Shown: positions 1 to 6,917, numbered from the stretch's first letter. The stretch is DNA of 11,108 nucleotides from Candidatus Arcticimaribacter sp. (GCA_011526275.1 WTJP01000134.1:10650-21757); one strand, 5' to 3'. Translations and numbers: made by a program. Notes: generated by a model not told the origin, from the letters alone.

Positions 1-1
1 C

Positions 2-385
2 GCTTCTTATGAAGACTTGCTGGCTGTGGATGATATTGGAGAAAAAATCGTTGAAAGCCTACAAAACTATTTTGCCGACCCAAATAAACGCCAAATGTTA
101 CAGGACTTACACGGTTTTGGACTTTCTTTTGAAGCAGCGACTGCGCAGCAAGCCTCCAGTATTCTCGCGGAAAAAACAATCGTCGTTTCCGGTGTTTTTG
201 AGCGTTTATCGCGAAATGAATTAAAGCAACTTATCGAGGATAACGGGGGGAAAGTAGGGAGTTCTATCTCTAAAAAAACAACTTTTGTCCTTGCGGGTGC
301 ATCCATGGGGCCTGCCAAAAAACAAAAGGCGGAAGACTTTGGTATTCCGTTAATTTCTGAGGAAGATTTTCTTAAAATGTTATAA
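2..385 (+). CDS. ligA: NAD-dependent DNA ligase LigA, C-terminal part (5' end outside window)
   Basis: This is the last 127 residues of the NAD+-dependent DNA ligase, which seals nicks between Okazaki fragments and during repair. The reading frame is open from base 2, so the gene starts upstream of the window. Residues 1-25 are the end of the helix-hairpin-helix region, with the hairpin LAVDDIGEKIVESL. From about residue 53 to the end is a BRCT domain, recognised by EKTIVVSGVF, the glycine pair in EDNGGKVGSSIS, KTTFVLAG and MGPAKKQKA, ending in ISEEDFLKML. This domain order is the normal LigA C-terminus, and the protein ends where the family usually ends, so the 3' end looks intact. The adenylation and OB domains cannot be seen. 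An 87-nt gap with a candidate promoter separates it from the next gene. Confidence 0.96.
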   Translation, partial: ASYEDLLAVDDIGEKIVESLQNYFADPNKRQMLQDLHGFGLSFEAATAQQASSILAEKTIVVSGVFERLSRNELKQLIEDNGGKVGSSISKKTTFVLAGASMGPAKKQKAEDFGIPLISEEDFLKML

Positions 386-399
386 TTAAAACATTCTTA

Positions 400-429
400 A
401 GTGAAATGAAACAATTTCTTTATTCCACT
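400..429 (+). other. Imperfect A/T-rich hairpin downstream of ligA
   Basis: AGTG (400-403) pairs with CACT (426-429). After one A-C mismatch, AATGAA (405-410) pairs with TTTATT (419-424) including one G-T wobble. The loop is 8 nt. It starts 14 nt after the ligA stop, so it could end or stabilise the ligA transcript. No U-tract follows, so it is not a classical intrinsic terminator, and in A/T-rich DNA such a stem may occur by chance. Confidence 0.25.
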
Positions 430-451
430 ACTTTAGGAGAAATGACTTGCT

Positions 452-459
452 TACATTTG
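452..459 (+). promoter_or_regulatory. Candidate Bacteroidota -7 promoter element upstream of the DUF6913 gene
   Basis: TACATTTG matches the Bacteroidota -7 consensus TAnnTTTG at every defined base. It lies 13 nt before the GTG start at 473, which would give a very short leader. No good TTG -33 element lies 17-23 nt upstream; the nearest candidate is the T-rich CTTTAGG at 431-437. It probably drives the DUF6913-dapA pair. The call rests on the motif and its position only. Confidence 0.5.
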
Positions 460-472
460 CAAAAAAAATTAA

Positions 473-982
473 GTGTTTAAATCATTCTGGCATCGTCGTG
501 CAGCAAATAAAAGTTTGAGCGCTGCAGTGGTAGAAAAACGGCTCGATCGTCCTTTTACCATTAAACACGTGCGAGTAATATTAGATGCTTCGCTAGGGGT
601 AGAGGAATCTTTCTTTACAAGCTTAGCAAAAGCTTTGAATATTCCGCCAGTGAATGTGTACACTTTTGTTTTTCCTGCAAAAAATGAAGTGGAGAAACAG
701 TATGAACATTTTTTTAATCCTGAAGAGGTAAGTTTTTTCGGGAAATTTGAAGGAGAGTTGGCCTTAATGTGTGCCAAAGAAGTGGACCTTCAAATTCATT
801 TTTTTGCCCATGAAGACCGCTACATGTCGTGGGTAGCCAGCAAGGCAAAAAACAAATTTAGTGTCGGCTTTAGCGGAGCCGATCAACGTATTAACGATTT
901 GGTGTTCGATTTCGCCCCTTCATCAACCAACACCTTTTTGAAAGAATTAGTCAAGTATTTAACCATATTGGAAAAGTTGTAA
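473..982 (+). CDS. DUF6913 family protein of unknown function
   Basis: A 169-residue soluble protein without signal peptide or membrane segment. I place it in DUF6913, a small flavobacterial family found beside dapA, from its length, neighbours and N-terminus (MFKSFWHRRAANKSL). Its function is unknown. It begins with a basic stretch, then alternating beta and alpha segments (VRVILDASLG; VNVYTFVFPA; VDLQIHFFA), and ends in FSVGFSGADQRINDLVFD and a hydrophobic helix. I see no P-loop, metal-binding cluster or other catalytic signature. The start is GTG at 473, because an in-frame TAA lies immediately before it (470-472) and the reading fits the family N-terminus. Its stop is 2 nt before dapA's ATG, so the two are almost certainly co-transcribed and perhaps translationally coupled. 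A role related to dapA would be a guess from position. Confidence 0.85.
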   Translation: MFKSFWHRRAANKSLSAAVVEKRLDRPFTIKHVRVILDASLGVEESFFTSLAKALNIPPVNVYTFVFPAKNEVEKQYEHFFNPEEVSFFGKFEGELALMCAKEVDLQIHFFAHEDRYMSWVASKAKNKFSVGFSGADQRINDLVFDFAPSSTNTFLKELVKYLTILEKL

Positions 983-984
983 GC

Positions 985-1872
985 ATGAATGAATTAAAAG
1001 GAACCGGGGTGGCCATGATAACGCCATTTACCTCAAGTGGTGCGATAGATTATGCAGCTTTTCCCAAGCTTATTGACCACTACATTGACAGTGGAATCGA
1101 TTACCTTGTGGTTTTGGGTACGACAGCAGAGACCGCAACCCTCTCAAAGCAAGAACAAACGGAAGTTGCTCGAAAGGTAGCGGAAATTAACGCTGGTCGT
1201 CTTCCGCTGGTTTTAGGGAAAGGCGGAAACAATACCCATGCTTTGGTGGAGGAAATACAAACCACCAATTTTGACGGCTACAGTGCGATTCTTTCTGTAT
1301 GTCCCTACTACAATCGTCCAAATCAAGAGGGGATCTTTCAACACTTTAAAGCGGTAGCAGCAGCTTCACTACTCCCTGTGATCTTGTACAATGTTCCTTC
1401 ACGAACTGGTGCCTCCATAGAAAACAACACCACCATTCGCTTGGCTCAGACGTGTGAAAATATTATTGGGATAAAAGACGCAAGTGCCGATTTAGTCGCT
1501 GGGAAAGAACTCATAGAAGTTTTAGGAGAAGGGTTTTTGGTTATTTCTGGCGATGATGCCACCGCACTTGATCTTGTGCTTTTGGGCGGCGTCGGAGTAA
1601 TTTCGGTATTGGCAGGCGGAACGACGCGAGATTTTGTGGACATGATTCGTCTAGGCCAGCAAAATGAATACAACCAAGCCAAGGATATTCAGCGTAAACT
1701 GAATCCCTTAGTTGATTTAATTTTTGAAGAAGGGAATCCTACGGGTTTAAAAGCATTATTGAATAAATTGAGATATTGTGAAAACAGTTTACGTTTACCC
1801 CTGGTTCCTGCATCCAATCAATTGACTGCTGCGATTGAGCACAAGTTGGATGAATTCACAATTATTTCTTAA
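985..1872 (+). CDS. dapA: 4-hydroxy-tetrahydrodipicolinate synthase
   Basis: Cytoplasmic enzyme that condenses pyruvate with aspartate semialdehyde, the first committed step towards diaminopimelate (cell wall) and lysine. The 295 residues form a single TIM-barrel domain of normal length. Visible active-site residues, by alignment to the E. coli enzyme from memory: the Thr pair in GTTAETATL (T46-T47), Tyr109 in PYYNRP, the proton-relay Tyr135 and Arg140 in LYNVPSRTG, and the Schiff-base lysine K164 in IGIKDAS. SGDDATALDLVLLG and GVISVLAG are the usual late-barrel motifs. GTTAE instead of GTTGE and LAGG instead of the common N-containing turn are small variations, and I see no sign of inactivation. 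N-acetylneuraminate lyase and related aldolases share the fold, but the full residue set and the lack of sugar-catabolism neighbours favour DapA. It follows the DUF6913 gene by 2 nt. Confidence 0.95.
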   Translation: MNELKGTGVAMITPFTSSGAIDYAAFPKLIDHYIDSGIDYLVVLGTTAETATLSKQEQTEVARKVAEINAGRLPLVLGKGGNNTHALVEEIQTTNFDGYSAILSVCPYYNRPNQEGIFQHFKAVAAASLLPVILYNVPSRTGASIENNTTIRLAQTCENIIGIKDASADLVAGKELIEVLGEGFLVISGDDATALDLVLLGGVGVISVLAGGTTRDFVDMIRLGQQNEYNQAKDIQRKLNPLVDLIFEEGNPTGLKALLNKLRYCENSLRLPLVPASNQLTAAIEHKLDEFTIIS

Positions 1873-1912
1873 ATCACCTTCTTTTCCTTTTTTTTCTAGG
1901 GCTTTACATTAG

Positions 1913-1943
1913 TTTCGTATTCCTATTATTTTAACTAAATTTG
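1913..1943 (+). promoter_or_regulatory. Candidate promoter for the bamD operon, very close to the start codon
   Basis: TAAATTTG at 1936-1943 is an exact match to the Bacteroidota -7 element TAnnTTTG. A weak -33 candidate, TTTCG (1913-1917), lies about 18-20 nt upstream, in place of a clean TTG. The ATG of bamD begins at 1948, only 4 nt after the element, so transcription would start at or next to the start codon. It is the only exact match in the 75-nt dapA-bamD gap. Confidence 0.6.
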
Positions 1944-1947
1944 CCGC

Positions 1948-2772
1948 ATGGGAAAATTCCTTCGTTTATTGGTGCTTTTTATGGGTGTGTTACTCGTAGG
2001 TACTTCGTGTAATGCCTACCAAAAAACCCTCAACAATCCCGATACTTCTGTTAAGTATAAAGCGGCAGAAGCCTATTACAACGCTGGAGAGTACCGAAGA
2101 GCCAACCGTCTTTTTGAGCAGATTTTACCTGCATACCGCGGAAAACCTCAGGCACAGCGTGTTATTTATTTCTTTGCGAACACCTATCTTCAAACGAAAG
2201 ATTACTACCTAGCTGCCTACCAATTCGAGAGTTTTGTTAAGTCGTACCCTAAAAGCGAACGGGTGGAAGAAGTGTCTTTCCTTGCTGCCAAATGCTATTA
2301 TATGCTTTCCCCGCGCTACAGTCTAGATCAAGCCAACACCAACGAGGCGCTAGATAAGCTGCAGATTTTTATCGATAATTACCCCAATTCGGAGTTTTTG
2401 CCCCAGGCTAATGCTTATGTACAAGAGTTACAGACTAAGATTGAAAAAAAGGATTTCGAAATCGCCAAGCAATACCACACCATTCGCGATTATAAAGCCG
2501 CCATTCGCGCTTTAGACAATTTTATTGCCTCCTATCCTGGAACTCCCTTTAGAGAAGATGCTTTGTATTACAAGTTTATCTCTTCTTTTGAGATTGCAAC
2601 CAACAGTATTTACACCAAAAAATTAGAACGCCTTCGCGGTTTGGAAGACATTTATTCCACCTTATTGCGTTACTACCCTGAAACCCTTTTCTTAGACGAT
2701 GTAGACAAGAAAATGGAACAGGTTAGAAAAGAAATTAGTACACTAGAACAACCCACTACTACAGCAAAATAA
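1948..2772 (+). CDS. bamD: Outer membrane protein assembly factor BamD (TPR lipoprotein)
   Basis: Lipoprotein of the BAM complex, which folds beta-barrel proteins into the outer membrane; it acts on the periplasmic face. The first 20 residues form a lipoprotein signal peptide (hydrophobic LLVLFMGVLLVG), with the lipidated cysteine at residue 21 in VGTSC, a somewhat relaxed lipobox as is common in this phylum. The rest, about residues 33-250, is a series of some five TPR-like helical pairs, e.g. YKAAEAYYNAGEYRRANRLF, AANTYLQ-type helices at 70-100 and YHTIRDYKAAIRALDNFI. The repeated pattern of a filling lipoprotein followed by SYP/NYP turns is typical of BamD. Length (274 aa) is close to the family norm. 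It heads a compact group: the omega-subunit gene follows after 6 nt. A generic TPR lipoprotein is the alternative, but the context fits BamD. Confidence 0.9.
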   Translation: MGKFLRLLVLFMGVLLVGTSCNAYQKTLNNPDTSVKYKAAEAYYNAGEYRRANRLFEQILPAYRGKPQAQRVIYFFANTYLQTKDYYLAAYQFESFVKSYPKSERVEEVSFLAAKCYYMLSPRYSLDQANTNEALDKLQIFIDNYPNSEFLPQANAYVQELQTKIEKKDFEIAKQYHTIRDYKAAIRALDNFIASYPGTPFREDALYYKFISSFEIATNSIYTKKLERLRGLEDIYSTLLRYYPETLFLDDVDKKMEQVRKEISTLEQPTTTAK

Positions 2773-2778
2773 AACGAT

Positions 2779-3099
2779 ATGACGAAGTACAGAGAATCCA
2801 AAGCACCTGCCTCAACAGCCACCTATGACCGCAATCAGGTGGAAGGAGAAACGCAAAACATTTATGAGGCAATTTCGATTATTGCTAAACGCTCTGCGCA
2901 AATCAATCTCGACATCAAAAAAGAGTTGCACGAAAAACTAGACGAGTTTGCTACGCACAACGACAGTCTAGAAGAAATCTTTGAAAACAAAGAGCAAATC
3001 GAGGTGTCTAAATTCTATGAGAGCTTGCCAAAGCCTCATGCACTTGCAGTTGAAGAGTGGTTAAACGATCGCGTTTACCACCGCAATACTGAAGAATAA
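2779..3099 (+). CDS. rpoZ: DNA-directed RNA polymerase omega-like subunit (Rpb6/RpoZ family)
   Basis: A 106-residue acidic protein that matches the Bacteroidota version of the RNA polymerase omega subunit, which helps fold and hold the beta' subunit. The conserved helix is NIYEAISIIAKRSAQI (residues 27-42), corresponding to the hydrophobic-plus-KRA pattern of omega/Rpb6. After it come LDEFATHNDSLEEIFENKEQ and SKFYESLPKPHALAVEEW, both features of the Bacteroidota form and unlike the proteobacterial C-terminus. The first 20 residues look disordered. It sits 6 nt after bamD and 7 nt before coaBC, inside an operon of envelope and cofactor genes. The family call is based on recognition of these motifs; the sequence is too divergent from E. 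coli RpoZ to align by eye beyond the central helix. Confidence 0.87.
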   Translation: MTKYRESKAPASTATYDRNQVEGETQNIYEAISIIAKRSAQINLDIKKELHEKLDEFATHNDSLEEIFENKEQIEVSKFYESLPKPHALAVEEWLNDRVYHRNTEE

Positions 3100-3106
3100 A
3101 CACAGC

Positions 3107-4318
3107 ATGTCCATGCTTCGCGGCAAAAAAGTACTCCTAGGCGTTACGGGCGGAATAGCTGCCTACAAAGCGCCTTTGATTGTACGCTTGCTCATCAAGG
3201 AAGGGGCAGAGGTAAAGGTAGTCACTACCCCCGCTGCACTCGACTTTGTAACGCCGCTCACTTTATCGACTTTAAGTCAACACCCTGTTCACTCCACCTT
3301 TACTGCTGAAACAGCTGGAGAGGATCATCCCTCATGGAACAATCATGTGGAATTAGCCCTTTGGGCCGATTTATTTTTGATTGCCCCAGCGACCTCCAAT
3401 ACGCTGTCGTCGATGGCGCACGCCCGTTGCAATAATTTATTGTTGGCCTGCTACCTCTCTGCGCAATGCCCAGTTTTTATTGCTCCTGCGATGGATTTAG
3501 ACATGTACGCCCATCCAGCCAACCAAGCCAATATGGCCAAGCTCACCGAATACGGAAATGTTATCTTTCCTGCTCAAGAAGGGTTTTTGGCTAGCGGACT
3601 AGAGGGGAAGGGAAGAATGATGGAGCCAGAACAGATAATTGATCAGCTTCAAGCCCATCTGGCCAATACTGCACCATTGCAAGGGAAAACCGTTTTAATC
3701 ACCGCAGGGCCAACCTACGAAGCCATCGATCCTGTTCGCTTCATTGGAAATCATTCCTCCGGGAAAATGGGATTTGCTTTGGCAGAAGAAGCCACTTCTC
3801 TTGGGGCGAAGGTCATTTTAATTTCAGGGCCCACAGCACAATCAACTGAAAACAGCGGGATTCAAGTGGTTGAGGTCGTATCGGCTGATGATATGTATCA
3901 AGCTGTTTTTGAGCACTACGCCACAGTGGATATCGCCATAGCCGCAGCTGCTGTTGCCGATTTTAAGCCGGAAAACAAAGCGCAACAAAAAATAAAAAAA
4001 CAAGGGGGACTTCCCGAAATCACCCTTGTGCCTACCCAAGATATATTAGCTGAAATGGGGCGCCAAAAGCAAGATCAATTCCTCCTTGGGTTCGCCTTAG
4101 AAACCGAGAATGAAGAGGAAAATGCTATGGCCAAATGTCAAAAGAAACAGCTCGACGCCATCGTCTTGAATTCCCTCAACGACAAAGGGGCCGGTTTTGG
4201 AGGAGATAAAAATAAGATTACCTTTATTGACAAGTCGGGCGAAAAAACAGCTTTTGATTTAAAGTCTAAAGCAGCTGTAGCCCGAGATATTTTTGATCAG
4301 ATAATTCGATTGAGGTGA
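3107..4318 (+). CDS. coaBC: Bifunctional phosphopantothenoylcysteine decarboxylase / phosphopantothenate-cysteine ligase
   Basis: Cytoplasmic fusion enzyme for two steps of coenzyme A synthesis. The CoaB half joins cysteine to 4'-phosphopantothenate using CTP, and the FMN-dependent CoaC half decarboxylates the product. Residues 1-185 are the flavoprotein CoaC domain: KKVLLGVTGGIAAYK, catalytic His80 in WNNHVELALW, APATSNTL, PAMDLDM (127-133) and the lid GLEGKGRM (164-171). Residues about 193-403 are CoaB: LITAGPTYEAIDPVRFIGN (N215) with SSGKMG, AAAVADFKP (280-288), KIKK (295-298) and the C-terminal GFGGDKNKITFI. Two CoaC positions differ from E. coli: Asp130 replaces the Asn of PAMN, and Ser163 replaces the active-site Cys (LASG instead of ACG). 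I believe this is usual in Bacteroidota. ATG 3107 is preferred over ATG 3113. The stop overlaps the next gene's GTG. Confidence 0.95.
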   Translation: MSMLRGKKVLLGVTGGIAAYKAPLIVRLLIKEGAEVKVVTTPAALDFVTPLTLSTLSQHPVHSTFTAETAGEDHPSWNNHVELALWADLFLIAPATSNTLSSMAHARCNNLLLACYLSAQCPVFIAPAMDLDMYAHPANQANMAKLTEYGNVIFPAQEGFLASGLEGKGRMMEPEQIIDQLQAHLANTAPLQGKTVLITAGPTYEAIDPVRFIGNHSSGKMGFALAEEATSLGAKVILISGPTAQSTENSGIQVVEVVSADDMYQAVFEHYATVDIAIAAAAVADFKPENKAQQKIKKQGGLPEITLVPTQDILAEMGRQKQDQFLLGFALETENEEENAMAKCQKKQLDAIVLNSLNDKGAGFGGDKNKITFIDKSGEKTAFDLKSKAAVARDIFDQIIRLR

Positions 4319-5196
4319 AACGTTTTCTCCTACTTACTTTTCTTTTGACGCAGCAGCTCACTGCACAAGTAATTGATTGCCAGTTTGTAGTCAATGCCGA
4401 TCTGGTGAATCAAACCAATCAGCAGATTTTTGAAACCCTACAACAATCCCTCAATGAATTCATCAATGCCAAAGCTTGGACCGATGAAAATGTGGACAAT
4501 AAGGAAAAGGTAAAGTGCAGCATGGTACTCAACCTCACGGCCTATAACGGGGCACAGTTTGAGGGGACCTTGCAAGTGCAAGTGGAGCGTCCTGTGTACC
4601 AAACCAACTACAATTCTCCTGTCTTTAATTTTTTAGATAAGGACGTGGTCTTTACCTATCAAGAGTACCAGCCCTTGTTTTACAATCCAGCGACTTATGA
4701 GTCGAATTTAATTTCACTCATCAGTTTTTATGTTTTTGTCGCCTTGGGGGTTGAGGCCGATTCGTTCGCCCTGCGCAGTGGAACCCCCTACTTTAAAGAA
4801 GCACAGCAAATTCTCACCCTGGCCCAACAGAATAACCTTAAAGGATGGAATCAAGCCGATGGAACCCGCAACCGCTTTTGGCTAATCGATACCCTAAATT
4901 CGAACACTTTTCGCGAGTATAGAAGTGCGCTTTACAATTACCACCGAAGAGGTATGGACCAAATGGCAACAAATCCTCGTGAAGCCAAACAAGCGATTAT
5001 GCTGTCGTTGAACGAGTTCAATGCCTTGTTCAATCGTCGCCCAAACGCTCTACTCATTCAAACTTTTTTTGACGCCAAGGCCGATGAAATTGTAGATATT
5101 TTCTCGGCAGGACCCGAAGTGGATTTTTCCGATACCCTAGCGACGCTCAATAAAGTGGCTCCCTTCTTTGGTCCGCAATGGAAGCAGATTAAATAG
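4315..5196 (+). CDS. porD: DUF4835 family exported protein, probable type IX secretion protein PorD
   Basis: A 293-residue exported protein. Residues 1-17 form a signal peptide (MKRFLLLTFLLTQQLTA), with likely cleavage before Gln18. The mature part has just two cysteines, C22 (IDCQF) and C68 (VKCSM), which may form a disulfide. Recognisable DUF4835 blocks are VFNFLDKDVVFTYQEYQPL, FYNPATYESNLISLISFYVF, LKGWNQADGTRNRFWLID, YNYHRRGMDQMA, and RRPNALLIQTFFDAKADEIV with DIFSAGP. From memory, members of this family have been named PorD and linked to the type IX secretion system of Bacteroidota, although the molecular role is unclear to me. The GTG start at 4315 overlaps the coaBC stop by 4 nt (GTGA), so translation is probably coupled. 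A 66-nt gap with a promoter follows, which makes this the last gene of the bamD group. Confidence 0.85.
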   Translation: MKRFLLLTFLLTQQLTAQVIDCQFVVNADLVNQTNQQIFETLQQSLNEFINAKAWTDENVDNKEKVKCSMVLNLTAYNGAQFEGTLQVQVERPVYQTNYNSPVFNFLDKDVVFTYQEYQPLFYNPATYESNLISLISFYVFVALGVEADSFALRSGTPYFKEAQQILTLAQQNNLKGWNQADGTRNRFWLIDTLNSNTFREYRSALYNYHRRGMDQMATNPREAKQAIMLSLNEFNALFNRRPNALLIQTFFDAKADEIVDIFSAGPEVDFSDTLATLNKVAPFFGPQWKQIK

Positions 5197-5206
5197 TCGT
5201 TTTTCT

Positions 5207-5237
5207 TTGCCTTTGCCACTTACGGCTAGTATATTTG
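5207..5237 (+). promoter_or_regulatory. Candidate promoter for recN (TTG-N20-TATATTTG)
   Basis: TATATTTG at 5230-5237 matches the Bacteroidota -7 element exactly, and a TTG lies at 5207-5209 with a 20-nt spacer, inside the 17-23 nt range described for flavobacterial promoters. Transcription would begin near 5242-5245, giving a leader of about 20 nt before the GTG at 5263. This is the best two-part promoter in the window. I see no LexA-like palindrome in the gap, so SOS control is not supported here. Confidence 0.65.
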
Positions 5238-5262
5238 AACAGGTTTATTCAAGCTTATTTCT

Positions 5263-6915
5263 GTGTTAACTGAACTCACCATAGCCAACTTTGCCTTAAT
5301 CGACCACTTGGAAGTCAATTTCTCCAAGGGAATGACCAGTATCACCGGAGAAACGGGAGCAGGGAAGTCTATTTTATTGGGAGGTTTGGCACTAGTGTTA
5401 GGGAAAAGGGCCGATTTATCTACTTTAAAAGATAAATCGAAGAAGTGCTTTGTCGATGCCACTTTTTCCATCAGTGCCTATCAGTTGCAAGAATTTTTCG
5501 AGTCGGTTGATCTCGACTATGAGCCCATCACCACCATACGGCGTGAAATTATTCCTTCGGGTAAATCCAGGGCATTCATTAACGATACCCCCGTTACGCT
5601 AGACGTGTTACAACAATTGGGTGAGCGGCTCATTGATATCCACTCGCAGCACCAAACCCTTTCACTAACACAGGAAGACTATCAATTAACAGTACTCGAT
5701 GCTCTAGCGGGAAATGAAGCGAATTTATCCACCTATCAAAACCTGCGAACAAACTACCTTGAACTAAAGCGCGAAATTGAGGAACTAGCAACCCAAAAAG
5801 AAAGCCTAGAACAAGAACACGACTACAATAGTTTTTTACTTGAAGAGCTTTTAAAAGCTCCTTTAACAGAAGGGATAATGGAGCAATTGGAGGAAGAAAT
5901 TCAACAACTGAGCCATGTAGAAGAGATTGAAATGCAACTCGCCAAAGCTGTTCAAATTTTAGATGAAGAGCAAATGGGAGTTCAAGTTCAACTGAACGAA
6001 GTGAAAGCAGGTCTCAATAAAATTGATGCACTTGGGGAACAATACGCTCAACTCAACGAGCGCATGGAAAGTATACGCATTGAGTTGAATGATTTGAGTG
6101 CAGAGCTGACCCGAGCATTAGAGCAACTCGAAGCCAATCCTGCCCGCTTGGAAGAAGTCAACGGACAATATCAATTGCTCAACGATTTATTGAAGAAGCA
6201 TCATGTATCTACCGTGGAAGAATTGCAAGCCAAACGGGATGAATTGGAAGGGAAAGTGTTAAAGACCGCTAACCTAGACGAGACCTTAAATAAGCTAAAA
6301 AGCCAATTGCTCACTACCGAACAAAAACTGCAAGAGAGCAGCCAATTGTTACGTGAAAAGCGAGAAGAAGTTATTCCAAGCTTTACCGACCAAATGACAA
6401 AAATTCTTGCTTTGGTGGGGATGCCCAACGCTCGTTTTCAGTTGGATTTAGTCCCAACGGAAGATTATCTCCTCCATGGAAGAGAGCAATTAAACTTTGC
6501 TTTTTCTGCCAACAAAGGCTCTGATTTTGGTTCCCTTAAAAAAGTAGCATCGGGGGGAGAATTATCGCGTATTATGCTCGCTGTTAAAGCCATCCTATCG
6601 CAATACAAAACCCTGCCGTCTATTATTTTCGATGAAATCGACACGGGCGTATCGGGAGAAGTTGCGCACAAAATGGGGGAAATCATGCAGCATATGGGGA
6701 ATTATATGCAGGTCATAACCATTACCCACTTGCCGCAAGTAGCGGCTAAAGGTGCCCACCATTTCAAAGTTTTCAAAGAAACCCATTCGGGCAGCACCTT
6801 TACCCAGTTGCGAAAACTTTCCGAAGCACACCGCATTGAAGAAATCGCTCAAATGCTCTCTGGAGAAGTCCTCACCGAGAGTGCTTTACAACACGCTAAA
6901 GAGTTGTTGAATTAG
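5263..6915 (+). CDS. recN: DNA repair protein RecN
   Basis: SMC-like ATPase that acts early in recombinational repair of double-strand breaks. The 550 residues match the family's length and layout. The N-terminal ATPase half has MLTELTIANFALIDHLEV and Walker A GETGAGKS (residues 29-36). The middle, about residues 155-390, is rich in Glu, Gln, Leu and Lys and forms the antiparallel coiled coil. The C-terminal half has the ABC signature ASGGELSRIMLAVK (from residue 429), Walker B SIIFDEIDTGVSG (453-465) and the switch histidine in ITITHLPQVAAKG. The start is GTG at 5263, since it reproduces the conserved RecN N-terminus exactly and there is no earlier suitable in-frame start. It has its own promoter candidate, separate from the bamD group, and 36 nt separate it from fabI. 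All catalytic motifs look intact. Confidence 0.97.
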   Translation: MLTELTIANFALIDHLEVNFSKGMTSITGETGAGKSILLGGLALVLGKRADLSTLKDKSKKCFVDATFSISAYQLQEFFESVDLDYEPITTIRREIIPSGKSRAFINDTPVTLDVLQQLGERLIDIHSQHQTLSLTQEDYQLTVLDALAGNEANLSTYQNLRTNYLELKREIEELATQKESLEQEHDYNSFLLEELLKAPLTEGIMEQLEEEIQQLSHVEEIEMQLAKAVQILDEEQMGVQVQLNEVKAGLNKIDALGEQYAQLNERMESIRIELNDLSAELTRALEQLEANPARLEEVNGQYQLLNDLLKKHHVSTVEELQAKRDELEGKVLKTANLDETLNKLKSQLLTTEQKLQESSQLLREKREEVIPSFTDQMTKILALVGMPNARFQLDLVPTEDYLLHGREQLNFAFSANKGSDFGSLKKVASGGELSRIMLAVKAILSQYKTLPSIIFDEIDTGVSGEVAHKMGEIMQHMGNYMQVITITHLPQVAAKGAHHFKVFKETHSGSTFTQLRKLSEAHRIEEIAQMLSGEVLTESALQHAKELLN

Positions 6916-6917
6916 CG

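Noticed and set aside
442..480. Mini reading frame of 12 codons (ATG at 442) preceded by AGGAGA at 435-440, overlapping the DUF6913 start; possible leader peptide
   Set aside because: The purine stretch is only 1-2 nt from the ATG, too close for a Shine-Dalgarno, and this phylum hardly uses them. The promoter element at 452-459 lies inside it, so most transcripts would not include its start.
5197..5262. Possible terminator between porD and recN
   Set aside because: The gap has T-runs but no stem that I can pair, so transcription could run through into recN in addition to starting at its promoter.
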